The notes: a model not told the origin generated them from the sequence alone. A stretch of DNA of 58,726 nucleotides from Thermomonas sp. (GCF_020850895.1 NZ_JADZDS010000083.1:1-58726), one strand, 5' to 3'. Positions 37,561 to 47,285 are shown, counted from the first letter of the stretch. Made by a program: numbers and translations.

Positions 37561-38138
37561 GCAACTCGCCGTTGGGGCCGCTGGGCGTGTGGAAGATGCT
37601 GGGGCTTTCGCTGGGCGCGTTCGCGTTCGCGTTCTCGATGGTGCCGCTGTACCGGATCACCTGCGAGAAGGTGTTCGGCATCCGCCTGGAGAAAGGGCCG
37701 AACGCGGCGAACGTGGAGGCAAACCCGAACGATGGGCGCTGGGTGACGGTGCAGTTCGATGGCGGGGTGAATTCCAAGCTGCCGTGGCGGTTCGCACCGA
37801 AGCAGGAAACCCTCCGAGTCCAGGTGGGGCGCCAGTACGAGGCACTGTTCGAGGCCAGCAACATCTCCGATCACGCCATCGTCGGGAATGCGGTGCCGTC
37901 CGTTGCTCCGGCGCGTGCGTCACGCTATTTCAACAAGACCGAATGCTTCTGCTTCACCGCGCAGACGCTGGAACCGGGAGAATCGCGCGACATGCCGGTG
38001 CGCTTCATCGTCGATCCCGCGCTCCCGCACGGGGTTCGGACCATCACCCTGTCGTACACATTCTTCAAGAACGACGCCCAGACCGCCGCGCTCGTCGCAC
38101 GAGCCGGGGCGGGCGGGTCGGTGCACGCCGCCCCCTGA
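37557..38138 (+). CDS. ctaG: Cytochrome c oxidase assembly protein CtaG/Cox11
   Basis: A 193-aa membrane-anchored copper chaperone that delivers copper to CuB of subunit I. One N-terminal transmembrane helix is followed by a periplasmic Ig-like domain with the copper site YFNKTECFCFTAQTL (CFCF motif) and the family's LPWRFAP segment. It is translationally coupled to the 47-aa membrane protein and precedes coxC by 27 nt. Confidence 0.96.
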   Translation: MSNSPLGPLGVWKMLGLSLGAFAFAFSMVPLYRITCEKVFGIRLEKGPNAANVEANPNDGRWVTVQFDGGVNSKLPWRFAPKQETLRVQVGRQYEALFEASNISDHAIVGNAVPSVAPARASRYFNKTECFCFTAQTLEPGESRDMPVRFIVDPALPHGVRTITLSYTFFKNDAQTAALVARAGAGGSVHAAP

Positions 38139-38165
38139 TCCCTTCCAACTTCCCGGAACACCGCC

Positions 38166-39056
38166 ATGGCCAATGCCCCCGCCGAACTCGGCACCCACGA
38201 CAAGGACATCTACTTCGTCCCCAGCAAGAGCCGCTGGCCGCTGGTGGCTTCGGTTGCGCTGTTCGTCACCATGTTCGGTTTCGCCAACTGGCTGAATGAC
38301 GTCAGCTGGGGTCGGACGGTATTTTTCCTCGGCATCATCCTGCTGGTCGTCACTGCATTCGGCTGGTTCGGCGAAGTGGTCCGCGAGTCGATCGGGGGTC
38401 GCTACAACAGGCAGGTGGATATCTCGTTCCGGATGGGGATGGCGTGGTTCATCTTTTCCGAGGTGATGTTCTTCGCGGCGTTCTTCAGCGCGCTGTTCTA
38501 CGCGCGCCAGTTCGTCATCCCTTGGCTGGAGGGACAGGGGCACGGGGTGGAGACCCACGCCATGCTGTGGCCGGACTTCACCGGCGGCTGGCCGAGCAAT
38601 GGCCCCGAGGCTGTCGGTGGCGCCTACCAGACCATCCCGGCTTGGGGCGTGCCTCTGCTCAACACCCTGATCCTGCTGACGTCGGGCCTCACCATCACCG
38701 TCGCGCACCATGCCCTCAAGGCCGGGAAGCGCGGCATCCTGCTGGCCTTCCTGGGCGCGACGGTGCTGCTGGGTTGGCTGTTCCTGTTCTACCAAGTCGA
38801 GGAATACACCCACGCCTACGGCGCGCTCAACCTGACCCTGGGTTCGGGCATCTACGGTTCCACGTTCTTCATGCTGACCGGATTCCACGGGGCGCACGTC
38901 ACCCTCGGGACGATCATGTTGGCGGTGATCTGGTTCCGCTGCGCAAAGGGCCATTTCAGCGCCGACAACCATTTCGGGTTCGAGGCGGTGGCGTGGTATT
39001 GGCATTTCGTGGACGTTGTTTGGCTTGGCCTGTTCGTTTTCGTCTACGTGCTCTGA
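38166..39056 (+). CDS. coxC: Cytochrome c oxidase subunit III
   Basis: A 296-aa membrane subunit with seven helices. FRMGMAWFIFSEVMFFAAFFSALFYAR is the conserved helix with the essential Glu, and GFHGAHVTLGTIML and the C-terminal WHFVDVVWLGLFVFVYV are diagnostic. It stabilises the oxidase and proton uptake. It ends the structural part of the cluster. Confidence 0.96.
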   Translation: MANAPAELGTHDKDIYFVPSKSRWPLVASVALFVTMFGFANWLNDVSWGRTVFFLGIILLVVTAFGWFGEVVRESIGGRYNRQVDISFRMGMAWFIFSEVMFFAAFFSALFYARQFVIPWLEGQGHGVETHAMLWPDFTGGWPSNGPEAVGGAYQTIPAWGVPLLNTLILLTSGLTITVAHHALKAGKRGILLAFLGATVLLGWLFLFYQVEEYTHAYGALNLTLGSGIYGSTFFMLTGFHGAHVTLGTIMLAVIWFRCAKGHFSADNHFGFEAVAWYWHFVDVVWLGLFVFVYVL

Positions 39057-39176
39057 CCCCCGGGCGACACTCCCCGGTGCCGCATTGCCCCGTCAGGCCA
39101 TCCGGCGAGAGCGATCGGTCGGGGGGTCATGCAATGCGCGGCCAGGGTGGTGGCATGGTCGCTGGCCGGCGTGGGA

Positions 39177-39407
39177 TCATCCTCGCGGTGACTGGCCAAC
39201 CGAGTGCGGCGTGATCCAGCCCATGTGGATTCCCAGCATCAACAGCAGAACCAAGAGGATGCTCAGGGCGATCCGCCAGGTCAGCGCATTGACCGTCCGC
39301 TTGCTGCCGCCTTTGTCCACCAGCATGTAATACAGCCCGGCACCGAGGTGCCAGAGGATGAGGAGCAGGAACCCACCGATGAGCAGGATCTTGAGCGAGC
39401 TGCCCAC
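39177..39407 (-). CDS. Small twin-transmembrane protein
   Basis: A 76-aa protein with two hydrophobic helices (about residues 5-30 and 42-63) joined by DKGGSKRTVNALTWR. It resembles the DUF2909/twin-transmembrane proteins found in the same place and orientation in Pseudomonas cox clusters. The start is GTG with GGAGG 4 nt upstream. It reads against the flanking cox genes. Its role is unknown. Confidence 0.8.
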   Translation of the reverse strand: MGSSLKILLIGGFLLLILWHLGAGLYYMLVDKGGSKRTVNALTWRIALSILLVLLLMLGIHMGWITPHSVGQSPRG

Positions 39408-39473
39408 GTTGCCTCCGATGCCGGTCCATTCCGGCGCTGGTGCGGCATTATCGCAGCCCGACGGGGCGTGGCG

Positions 39474-40226
39474 ATGAGCGTGCGTGGCGGGCGTTTGTTC
39501 CTGTGGTGGCTGCTTGCCCTGGTGGTAGCCGGGGGATTTGCCCAAGCGGGTCGCTGGCAACTGGAGCGCATGCACGAAAAGCAGGCGATCGTCGAGGACG
39601 CTGCACGCGCCCTGACCCGCGCCAATCCGCAGCCACTGCTGCTTGCGTCCGATCCCAAGCGCACGTACGCCTACGATTGGGCGCTGGGCACGGGGCGCAT
39701 CCTCAACGTGACCCTGTGGCTGGACGGCCAGCAGCGAGAAGGCGTGGTCGGCGTGCGCATGTATTGCATCCTGCTGCCCGACATCGGTGCGCAGGCGTTG
39801 TTGGTGGATGCGGGCTGGCGACCGCTGGGTGGCGACCGGGTGCTGCCGGAGTATGGGTGTCCAGCGGGCGGTGACCAGCATGTGCGCGGCTTGTTGGCCC
39901 CGCCGCCGTCGGAAGGACTGCGCCACGGGGCAGCACTGGCGGGCGCCGGTCCCGATCGCTGGTTGATGGCGCGCATGGACCTGCCCGCGATCGCAGCCTC
40001 GCTGCGCCTGCCGATGAAGCTTGCGCCACGAGTCCTGCGCATTGATTCGCGTCGACTGGAGGGTGACCAGGGCGTGATGGCGGCGCCCAACGAGCGTGAG
40101 TTGGTGATTCTCCCGAACACGATGTCGCCGGATCGCCACCTTGGCTACGCGGTGCAGTGGTTCGGCCTGGCGCTGACGGTGTTGGTCGTAGCGCTGCTGC
40201 TTTCGATACGGGCCTTGCGGAAATGA
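39474..40226 (+). CDS. SURF1 family oxidase assembly protein
   Basis: A 250-aa SURF1 homologue, which helps insert heme a into subunit I. Transmembrane helices lie at both ends (about residues 7-24 and 225-245). GRWQLERMHEKQAI is the first family signature, DAGWRPLG the central one and HLGYAVQWFGLAL the last. CATTAT at 39446-39451 may be a -10 box, so this group may have its own promoter. Its stop overlaps the next gene by 4 nt. Confidence 0.92.
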   Translation: MSVRGGRLFLWWLLALVVAGGFAQAGRWQLERMHEKQAIVEDAARALTRANPQPLLLASDPKRTYAYDWALGTGRILNVTLWLDGQQREGVVGVRMYCILLPDIGAQALLVDAGWRPLGGDRVLPEYGCPAGGDQHVRGLLAPPPSEGLRHGAALAGAGPDRWLMARMDLPAIAASLRLPMKLAPRVLRIDSRRLEGDQGVMAAPNERELVILPNTMSPDRHLGYAVQWFGLALTVLVVALLLSIRALRK

Positions 40227-40804
40227 CCGACGTGGGCGCTTCTTCGCGTGTTCGTGCCCGCAACCGCACGACCCTGCTGTTGATCCTCGGGCTGTCGTTG
40301 GGTGCCTTGGTGCTTGCCGGGGTGCTGCGCTTCTCCGGCTGGCAGCCGGCCGGCCACATCAACAAGGGCCAGATGCTGCAGCCCTATGGCGACCTGCGCG
40401 ATTTCACGCCCACCCTCGTGGATGGACATCCGTATCGTTGGTCCGACAGCCCGCGCACTTGGCGGATCGTGGCGGCGCCGCGTGACTGCACCGGCACGCG
40501 CCAGCCACAGTGCGCCAAATTGCTCGTGAACCTCGACAAGGTCTGGCGCATCATGGGCCGCGAGGCAGATCGCGTGCATGTCCTGTGGATTGGCCAAGCC
40601 CCCGGCGATGTCAGTGGCTTGCGCGAGGTGCATCTGCTGCGCCCGGATCCGCGTCTCTCGGCCGCACTCAGCGGCATCGACGATCCACGCGGCGATCCGG
40701 TCTGGCTGGTGGATCCGAATGGCTTCGTGGTGATGCGCTATGCCCCAGGTGCCGATCCGGGCGACTTGCGCTTCGACCTTGCCAAGCTGCTGAAGATCAA
40801 TTGA
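40223..40804 (+). CDS. Thioredoxin-like membrane protein of the cox cluster
   Basis: A 193-aa protein with one N-terminal transmembrane helix (about residues 17-36). The C-terminal part (WLVDPNGFVVMRYAPGADPGDLRFDLAKLLK) resembles the end of Sco/thioredoxin folds, but the copper-binding CxxxC of Sco is absent; the only Cys pair is C89 and C97. A gene of this type sits between surf1 and ctaA in Pseudomonas too. A role in oxidase maturation is inferred from position. Confidence 0.75.
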   Translation: MTDVGASSRVRARNRTTLLLILGLSLGALVLAGVLRFSGWQPAGHINKGQMLQPYGDLRDFTPTLVDGHPYRWSDSPRTWRIVAAPRDCTGTRQPQCAKLLVNLDKVWRIMGREADRVHVLWIGQAPGDVSGLREVHLLRPDPRLSAALSGIDDPRGDPVWLVDPNGFVVMRYAPGADPGDLRFDLAKLLKIN

Positions 40805-40808
40805 GCCC

Positions 40809-42017
40809 ATGACCCAGACGTCCCGGTCGCACCTTTACCGACATTTCCACCGCATCGCCTGGCTGGCGACGGCACTGGCGGCGGCATTGATCGTGTTCGG
40901 TGCCTTCGTGCGCCTGTCCAATGCCGGCCTCAGTTGCCCCGATTGGCCGACCTGCTATGGCCGGGCCGCGTGGCCGACCCGCGCCGACCAGATCGTCGAT
41001 CATGCGGCCACCGCGATCCGAGCGGTCGACCCAAGCAAGGCTTGGCGCGAGCAGTTCCACCGCATGGTCGCTGGCGTGCTCGGCGTGCTGGTGTTGGCGC
41101 TGGCCCTGCTGGCGGCGCGTCGGCGGCGCTGGGGCATCACGCAAATCCTTGCTGCCGCGGTACTGGTGGCAACCTCCATCCATTTCTACATGAGTGGCTA
41201 TGTGCTGGCATCTGCGCACCCCGCGGAGGCCATCCCCGCCGCGGCACAGACGCGCTACTTCATCGCAGGCTGTCTCGCGGTGCTGGGGGAGGCCGTCCTG
41301 CTGCTGGCAGCGATGCGCTGGTCGAATCTCGACGCGGCAAGAGCCAGCGCCTTGACCCTGGCGGTCATCATCTTCCAGGCCTTGCTCGGCATGTGGACGG
41401 TGACCTGGCTGCTCAAGCCCATCGTAGTGATGGGCCACCTGGTCGGCGGTCTGACGACGTTCGCCCTGCTTGCATGGACGGCGTGGCGGGCCACCGACCT
41501 GCCGATCCTGACCGCGGACGCGCGCCGGTTGCGCCAGTGGCTGATCATCGGCCTGGTCCTGCTGGGTACCCAGATCGCGCTGGGCGGCTGGACCAGTGCC
41601 AACTACGCGGCCTGGGCCTGCGGTACCGACTTCCCGAAATGCGCGGGCGATTGGTGGCCCGAGCATAATTTCCACCAGGGATTCGTGCTCTGGCGTGGCA
41701 TCGGCGTGGATTACGAGGGCGGCATCCTCGACAACCCGGCACGGGTGGCGATCCAGATGGCGCACCGACTGATGGCGGGGGTGGTGTTCGTCTACCTGCT
41801 TGGCCTGGCGGTGAAGCTGCTGCGAATGCCGGGCCTGCGCGGCTGGGGTATGGCGTTGGCATTGCTTGCCTGCGTGCAGGTTGGGCTGGGGATCAGCAAT
41901 GTCATGCTTGCGCTGCCACTGTCGATGGCGATCCTGCATAACGCAGGTGCGGTTGCGCTGCTATTCGTACTGGTGACGCTGCTGGCGCGCCTGCGGCCCC
42001 CCGAGGGCATGGCATGA
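40809..42017 (+). CDS. ctaA: Heme A synthase (COX15/CtaA)
   Basis: A 402-aa membrane enzyme that oxidises the C8 methyl of heme O to a formyl group. Eight hydrophobic helices form two repeats. Conserved features include [24 protein letters not shown] with a heme-ligand His, [20 protein letters not shown] and a late MAHRLMAG. It precedes ctaB and overlaps it by 4 nt. Confidence 0.95.
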   Translation: MTQTSRSHLYRHFHRIAWLATALAAALIVFGAFVRLSNAGLSCPDWPTCYGRAAWPTRADQIVDHAATAIRAVDPSKAWREQFHRMVAGVLGVLVLALALLAARRRRWGITQILAAAVLVATSIHFYMSGYVLASAHPAEAIPAAAQTRYFIAGCLAVLGEAVLLLAAMRWSNLDAARASALTLAVIIFQALLGMWTVTWLLKPIVVMGHLVGGLTTFALLAWTAWRATDLPILTADARRLRQWLIIGLVLLGTQIALGGWTSANYAAWACGTDFPKCAGDWWPEHNFHQGFVLWRGIGVDYEGGILDNPARVAIQMAHRLMAGVVFVYLLGLAVKLLRMPGLRGWGMALALLACVQVGLGISNVMLALPLSMAILHNAGAVALLFVLVTLLARLRPPEGMA

Positions 42018-42943
42018 GCACGGCGGTCCTGTCTCAGTACTGGCGGTTGACCAAACCGCGGATCGTCGCGCTGATCGTGTTCACCGCGATCATCGGCATG
42101 CTGCTGGCGATCCAGCCAGGTGAACCGTGGCCGTGGCTACGGATCCTGGCCGGCACCGCAGGAATCTGGCTGTCGGCGTCCAGCGCCGCCGCGATCAACC
42201 ACCTGCTCGACCAGCGCATCGACAAGGTCATGGCGCGGACCGCGGATCGACCGTTGCCCACCGGCGCGTTGCGGCCGGTGCAGGTGCTGGCATTCGCCGT
42301 TGCCCTTGGGATCGCTTCGATGGCGGTATTGCTGCTGTGGGTCAATCCCATCAGTGCAGTGTTGTCGTTCGCCGGGCTGATCGGCTACGCGATCATCTAC
42401 ACCGGCTTCCTCAAGCGGGCCACGCCGCAGAACATCGTGATCGGCGGGCTGGCCGGTGCGGTGCCGCCGCTGCTGGGCTGGGCCGCCGTCACCGGCATGG
42501 CGAACGAACGGGACTGGGGCTATGCGCTGCTGCTGGTACTGATCGTGTTCGTGTGGACGCCGCCGCATTTCTGGGCGTTGGCGATCTTCCGCCGCGAGGA
42601 CTATTCGCGCGCGCTGGTGCCGATGCTGCCGGTGACCCATGGTGTGGTCTACACCCGCTGGCAGATCCTGCTCTACACGGTCCTGCTGGTGATCGCCTCG
42701 GTGCTGCCGTGGGTGGTGCACATGAGCGGGCTGTTCTACCTCGGCGGCGCGCTGGTGCTGGGGGGCGTGTTCCTGTGGTACGCGTGGACGCTGCTGGATC
42801 CGCCGGATGACTATTTCGCGATGCGGACCTTTTGGTATTCGATCTGGTACCTGATGGCACTGTTCGGGTTCCTGCTGATCGACCATTGGCTGCTGCCAAT
42901 GCTGGATGCCGCGCCGGCGCTGGAGTTCGCGCCGCAGTCGTGA
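42014..42943 (+). CDS. ctaB: Protoheme IX farnesyltransferase (heme O synthase)
   Basis: A 309-aa UbiA-superfamily prenyltransferase that farnesylates heme [24 protein letters not shown] is the first Asp-rich motif, and the loop [17 protein letters not shown] is diagnostic for heme O synthases. Eight to nine helices are evident. With ctaA it supplies heme A to the oxidase encoded upstream. Its stop overlaps the alkB GTG. Confidence 0.96.
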   Translation: MSTAVLSQYWRLTKPRIVALIVFTAIIGMLLAIQPGEPWPWLRILAGTAGIWLSASSAAAINHLLDQRIDKVMARTADRPLPTGALRPVQVLAFAVALGIASMAVLLLWVNPISAVLSFAGLIGYAIIYTGFLKRATPQNIVIGGLAGAVPPLLGWAAVTGMANERDWGYALLLVLIVFVWTPPHFWALAIFRREDYSRALVPMLPVTHGVVYTRWQILLYTVLLVIASVLPWVVHMSGLFYLGGALVLGGVFLWYAWTLLDPPDDYFAMRTFWYSIWYLMALFGFLLIDHWLLPMLDAAPALEFAPQS

Positions 42944-43581
42944 ACGACCTGTTCGCCGCGCCTCATGGCCTGCGCACCGATCTGGCGAAGCAGGCCTGCG
43001 TCCTGCATGGGTTTGCGCTGCCGTTCGTGGATGCGCTGCTGGCCGGAGTGGGATGTGTTAGTGCCACTTCTCTGTTCCGACACTTCGTCACGCCCGGTGG
43101 CCATGCCATGCAGGTGGCCATGACGAACTGTGGTCCGCTGGGGTGGGTCAGCGATCGTCGTGGCTACCGCTACGTCGAATGCGACCCCCTGACAGGTGCG
43201 CCTTGGCCGGCATTCCCGGACGGCTTCCTGGCGTTGGCGAGCGCGGCCGCCGCCGAGGCCGGCTTCGCCGACCATGTGCCGGATGCCTGCCTGATCAATC
43301 GCTATGCGCCGGGCACGCGGTTGTCGCTGCATCAGGATCGCGACGAGGATGATCACGTCGCGCCGATCGTGTCGGTGTCGCTGGGCCTGCCGGCGACCTT
43401 CCTGTTCGGCGGCTTCGCGCGTGGCGACAAGGCGCTGCGGGTGCCGCTGGTGCACGGCGACGTGGTGGTCTGGGGTGGCGTGGATCGCATGCGCTTCCAT
43501 GGGGTGCTGCCGATCGCGCCGGGGCTGCATCCCGCGCTCGGCGAACAACGTATCAACCTGACGTTCCGAAAGGTGCACTGA
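42940..43581 (+). CDS. alkB: Alpha-ketoglutarate-dependent DNA repair dioxygenase AlkB
   Basis: A 213-aa Fe(II)/2-oxoglutarate dioxygenase that removes 1-methyladenine and 3-methylcytosine lesions. [19 protein letters not shown] carries the HxD iron ligands, and the distal His and the 2OG-binding Arg lie in [10 protein letters not shown] and RINLTFRKV. Length matches E. coli AlkB (216). The GTG start overlaps the ctaB stop (GTGA), which ties it to the cox/heme operon. Confidence 0.95.
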   Translation: MNDLFAAPHGLRTDLAKQACVLHGFALPFVDALLAGVGCVSATSLFRHFVTPGGHAMQVAMTNCGPLGWVSDRRGYRYVECDPLTGAPWPAFPDGFLALASAAAAEAGFADHVPDACLINRYAPGTRLSLHQDRDEDDHVAPIVSVSLGLPATFLFGGFARGDKALRVPLVHGDVVVWGGVDRMRFHGVLPIAPGLHPALGEQRINLTFRKVH

Positions 43582-43634
43582 GCCGGCGCAAGAACCGGGA
43601 GGCGCGGCTGCGATCAGGCGGCTACAGTGCTGTC

Positions 43635-44480
43635 ATGGACGCGCCCATTGAACCCTCGCATCGAGATGCCGATCGCATCGCCGCTGCTTGCCGACAGATC
43701 GAGCAGGCAGCGACGCCGCCATCGCTGGGTGTGTTGGCAATGGCGGCCGGTCTCAGCCCGCACCAGTTCCATCGACGCTTCAAGGAAATGACCGGCTTGA
43801 CGCCGAAAGCCTATGCACAGGCACACCGTGGTAAACGCTTGCGTGGAGCGCTGGCGAAACCAGAGGTAAAGGTCGTCGATGCGGCATTCGATGCCGGCTT
43901 CAATGCAAGCAGCCGTTTCTATGACAGCGCCGAGGCGCTGCTCGGAATGCAGCCTGCGCAGTATCGCGATGGCGGTGCGCAAGCGCGGATCGTGTTCGCC
44001 GTCGGACAATGCTCGCTGGGTGCGCTGCTGGTGGCGCGCAGTGCACGTGGGCTGTGCGCGATCGACCTCGGTGATGATCCGGACGTGCTGCTGCGCGAGA
44101 TGCAGGACCGCTTTCCACGCGCAGAGTTGATCGGTGGCGATGTCGATTTCGAGCAACAGCTGGCGCAGGTGGCAGGCTTTATCGAAGCGCCACGACTGGG
44201 CCTGGACTTGCCGCTTGATATCCGTGGAACCGCGTTTCAGCAACGGGTATGGGAGGCATTGCGCAGGATTCCCGTTGGCAGGACCGTGAGCTATGCCGAG
44301 TTGGCCGATCTGCTCGGTGCGCCCCGCGCCGTTCGCGCCGTGGCCGGAGCCTGTGCCGCCGATACGTTGGCGGTGGCCATTCCTTGCCATCGGGTGGTGC
44401 GCAGCGATGGCGCACTCTCTGGCTATCGTTGGGGCGTTGCTCGCAAGCGTGCGCTTCTGGCACGCGAGTCTGCTGACTGA
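43635..44480 (+). CDS. Ada-like O6-alkylguanine-DNA alkyltransferase with AraC-type domain
   Basis: A 281-aa protein. The first 110 residues form an AraC-type helix-turn-helix (LAMAAGLSPHQFHRRFKEMTGLTPKAY); the rest is the alkyltransferase with the acceptor Cys in IPCHRVV and the RAVAGACAAD segment. The zinc/methylphosphotriester-sensing domain that precedes these in E. coli Ada is absent; no coding extension fits upstream. TACAGT lies exactly 6 nt before the ATG, so the message may be leaderless. It follows alkB by 53 nt and ends 4 nt from the convergent dnaG stop. Confidence 0.92.
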   Translation: MDAPIEPSHRDADRIAAACRQIEQAATPPSLGVLAMAAGLSPHQFHRRFKEMTGLTPKAYAQAHRGKRLRGALAKPEVKVVDAAFDAGFNASSRFYDSAEALLGMQPAQYRDGGAQARIVFAVGQCSLGALLVARSARGLCAIDLGDDPDVLLREMQDRFPRAELIGGDVDFEQQLAQVAGFIEAPRLGLDLPLDIRGTAFQQRVWEALRRIPVGRTVSYAELADLLGAPRAVRAVAGACAADTLAVAIPCHRVVRSDGALSGYRWGVARKRALLARESAD

Positions 44481-44484
44481 ACCC

Positions 44485-46218
44485 TCAGCGCCGCAGCCTG
44501 GCCTGCAGCAATTCGCGCAACTCTTGTTTTTCCGCGTCATCCAGGTTGCGTTCGCGCTGTTGGACCTGCAATTCCTCGAGCCGATGCTGGAGGACCAAGC
44601 GGTTGATCTGGGCGATGGCGTCGAGGAAATCCGCGCGTCGTGCGGCGTCCTCTCCCGGCAAGTCCTGCAGGGCCAGGCGCTGCAGCGCGGAGGATTCCTC
44701 ACGACCTTCGAAGTGTTCAAGCAACGCGGCGCTGTTCAGCCCCGGGCGTTCGCGCAGGAGCAGGACCAATTCGGAAAGGGTTTCGATGCCGGGTTGTTGA
44801 AGGCTTGCGAACGGATAGGGTGGCGTGAGTTCGGAAGCGAACTCCGGATTCTGCAAGAGATGCGTGATCGCCGTGCGGACCAAGCTCGGGCGACGATCCC
44901 CTTGGGGTCTGGTCGCGGACGTGCCGTGCGTGGCCGTTGCCCTCGACGGACTGGCGGTTGCGGTGCGGCCAAGGCCGGTCAGCTCCTGCAGGCGCTGGCG
45001 CATCAGATCACCGAAGGCGCCATCGGGGATTTGCGCGAGCAGCGGTTTGCAGCGTTCGGCCAAGCGCGCCTTGCCGTCGAGACTGGCGAGGTTCACGTCG
45101 TTCGACATATGCGCGTAGAAGAATTCGGACAGCGGGGTGGCGGCGCGCAGGCGCGCATCGAAGCCCGCCACGCCCTCCTTGCGCACCAGCGAGTCCGGGT
45201 CTTCGCCGTCGGGCAGGAACAGGAACAAGGCCTGGCGGCCATCCTTCATGCGCGGCAGCACCGACTCCAGCGCCTTCCAGGCGGCGCTGCGGCCGGCGCG
45301 GTCGCCATCGAAACAGAAATACACATCCGGTGCATTGCGGAACAGCAGTTCGGCATGGTCCGGCGTGGTCGCCGTGCCCAGCGTGGCCACCGCCTGCGAC
45401 ACGCCGTATTGCGCCAGCGCCACCACGTCCATGTAGCCTTCGACCACGATCAGGCGGTCGAGCTTGGCATTGGCTTGGCGCGCCTGCCACAGCCCGTACA
45501 GTTCGCGCCCCTTGTGGAACAGCGCGGTCTCCGGCGAGTTGAGGTACTTCGGCGAATCTTCGGGGTCGATCACGCGGCCACCGAAGGCGATGACACGCCC
45601 GCGGCGGTCGTGGATCGGAAACATCAGGCGGTCACGGAACTTGTCGTAGACGTGGCCCTTGTCGTTCTTCGAGAACAGCCCGCCGCGTTCCAGCAACTGC
45701 ATCCGCTGCGGATCGGTGCCGAGGGCATCACGCAGCGCCGAGAAGCCGTCGGGCGCATAGCCGATGGCGTAACGCGCGATGATGTCGGCGGCGATGCCGC
45801 GCTTGCCGACATAGGCGCGGGCCTTGTCACTGCGCGCCAACTGGCTGCGGAAGAAGGTCGACGCCGCTTCCATCGCGCCGTACAGGTCGCGGGTTTCCGG
45901 ATTGGCATTGCGTTGGGTGGTGTCGCGCGGCACCTCCAGCCCGACGCGCTTGGCCAGCTCTTCGACCGCATCGAGGAATTCCAGTCGGTCGTACTGGATC
46001 AGGAACGACAGTGCGGTGCCGTGCGCGCCACAGCCGAAGCAGTGATAGAACTGCTTGGTCGGGGAGACAGTGAAGCTGGCCGAGCGCTCGTCGTGGAACG
46101 GACAACGCGCCGCGAATTCGCGGCCCTGTTTCTTCAGCGGCACCCGGGCGCCGACCACTTCGACGATGTCGGAGCGCGCCAGCAGATCGTCGATGAAGGC
46201 GTCGGGGATGCGTGCCAT
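44485..46218 (-). CDS. dnaG: DNA primase
   Basis: A 577-aa primase. The N-terminal zinc finger is CPFHDERSASFTV...HCFGCGAHG (about residues 39-65). The TOPRIM core with VEGYMDVVALAQYGV and FDGDRAGRSAAWKALE follows, and the C-terminal helicase-binding region is near residues 440-577. Length is typical (about 580). TACACT is 6 nt before the ATG, suggesting its own leaderless transcript. rpoD, the usual downstream neighbour, is missing here. Confidence 0.96.
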   Translation of the reverse strand: MARIPDAFIDDLLARSDIVEVVGARVPLKKQGREFAARCPFHDERSASFTVSPTKQFYHCFGCGAHGTALSFLIQYDRLEFLDAVEELAKRVGLEVPRDTTQRNANPETRDLYGAMEAASTFFRSQLARSDKARAYVGKRGIAADIIARYAIGYAPDGFSALRDALGTDPQRMQLLERGGLFSKNDKGHVYDKFRDRLMFPIHDRRGRVIAFGGRVIDPEDSPKYLNSPETALFHKGRELYGLWQARQANAKLDRLIVVEGYMDVVALAQYGVSQAVATLGTATTPDHAELLFRNAPDVYFCFDGDRAGRSAAWKALESVLPRMKDGRQALFLFLPDGEDPDSLVRKEGVAGFDARLRAATPLSEFFYAHMSNDVNLASLDGKARLAERCKPLLAQIPDGAFGDLMRQRLQELTGLGRTATASPSRATATHGTSATRPQGDRRPSLVRTAITHLLQNPEFASELTPPYPFASLQQPGIETLSELVLLLRERPGLNSAALLEHFEGREESSALQRLALQDLPGEDAARRADFLDAIAQINRLVLQHRLEELQVQQRERNLDDAEKQELRELLQARLRR

Positions 46219-46254
46219 CCGGCTAGTGTAGAGGCGCGGTGGTCTGGCGATGCA

Positions 46255-46758
46255 TCAGAGTTCGTTGCGCGCCGCCAACGCATGCAGGGCGGCGCCTTCC
46301 AGCCGTTGCACCGTCCATTCGTCCATGCCGACTGCGCCAATGCTGCGGTAGAACCCGATCGAGGGCGCATTCCAGTCCAGCACACTCCATTCGAAGCGGG
46401 CACAGTCGCGCTGCACGGCGATCTGCGCCAGCGTCGCCATCAGGTGCTTGCCGAGGCCCGCGCCCCGGTAGGGCGGCCGCACGAACAGGTCTTCCAGATA
46501 CAGCCCGCGCTTGCCGGCGAAGGTGCTGAAAGTGTGGAAGAACAGGGCGAAGCCGACCGCCTCGTCGTCGACCTCGCCGATCAGGACTTCGGCGGCCGGA
46601 TGCGGGCCGAACAACTGCGCCCGCAGGCCGTCTTCGGTGGCGATTGCGGCATCGGCCAACCGTTCGTACTCGGCCAGTTCCGCGATCAACTCCCGGATCA
46701 GCGGCACGTCGTCGGGCGTGGCCGGGCGTATCGAGAGCAGCGGCGATGGCGTGGGCAT
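46255..46758 (-). CDS. GNAT family N-acetyltransferase
   Basis: A 167-aa GNAT protein. The acetyl-CoA site is LFVRPPYRGAGLGKHLM (about residues 91-107), followed by DWNAPSIGFYRSIGA. The pattern LYLEDLFVRPPYRG resembles diamine/thialysine acetyltransferases, but the substrate is not certain. It sits between yqeY and dnaG, an insertion relative to the compact rpsU-dnaG order. Confidence 0.87.
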   Translation of the reverse strand: MPTPSPLLSIRPATPDDVPLIRELIAELAEYERLADAAIATEDGLRAQLFGPHPAAEVLIGEVDDEAVGFALFFHTFSTFAGKRGLYLEDLFVRPPYRGAGLGKHLMATLAQIAVQRDCARFEWSVLDWNAPSIGFYRSIGAVGMDEWTVQRLEGAALHALAARNEL

Positions 46759-46806
46759 GGCGTCTTACCGGCGGGATTGAACGGAGGCGTGCGCGCAGTC
46801 GGTCGG

Positions 46807-47250
46807 TCAGCCCAGCCTTTGCTTCACCAGCTTCGACACCAGGCCCATGTCGGCCTGACCGGCTAGGGCAGGTTTGAGCACGCCCATCAGCTTGCCCATG
46901 TCGGTGGCGGAGGCGGCGCCGGTCGTGGCGATGGCCTGATCGATCGCGGCGAGGATCGCGGCCTCGTCGAGCTTGGCCGGCAGGTAGGCCTCGATCACGC
47001 CCAACTCGTAGCGCTCGATCGCGGCGAGATCCTCGCGCGCGGCGGCCTCGAACTGGGTGATCGAATCCTTGCGCTGCTTGACCATCTTTTCCAGCACGGC
47101 CAGCACCAGCGGGTCGGTCATCTCCACGCGTTCGTCGACTTCCTTCTGCTTGATCGCGGCATTGATCAGGCGGATGACCGCGAGGCGCTCTTTTTCGCCG
47201 GCCTTCATCGCGGTTTTCATGTCATCGGTGAGTTGTTGCTTGAGGCTCAT
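46807..47250 (-). CDS. yqeY: GatB/YqeY domain protein
   Basis: A 147-aa protein of the YqeY family, related to the C-terminal tail of the GatB amidotransferase subunit. LKQQLTDDMKTAMKAGEKERLAVIRLINAAIKQKE and the C-terminal GKLMGVLKPALAGQADMGLVSKLV are typical. Its function is unknown. It lies between rpsU and the dnaG group, a common position. Confidence 0.92.
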   Translation of the reverse strand: MSLKQQLTDDMKTAMKAGEKERLAVIRLINAAIKQKEVDERVEMTDPLVLAVLEKMVKQRKDSITQFEAAAREDLAAIERYELGVIEAYLPAKLDEAAILAAIDQAIATTGAASATDMGKLMGVLKPALAGQADMGLVSKLVKQRLG

Positions 47251-47285
47251 GGACGTGCTCTCGGAATCAATGGTGCAAAAACGCG

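Noticed and set aside
44293-46866. 857-codon open frame antisense to dnaG and the GNAT gene
   Set aside because: Same GC-driven shadow effect; it spans several real genes and has no start signal or motif.
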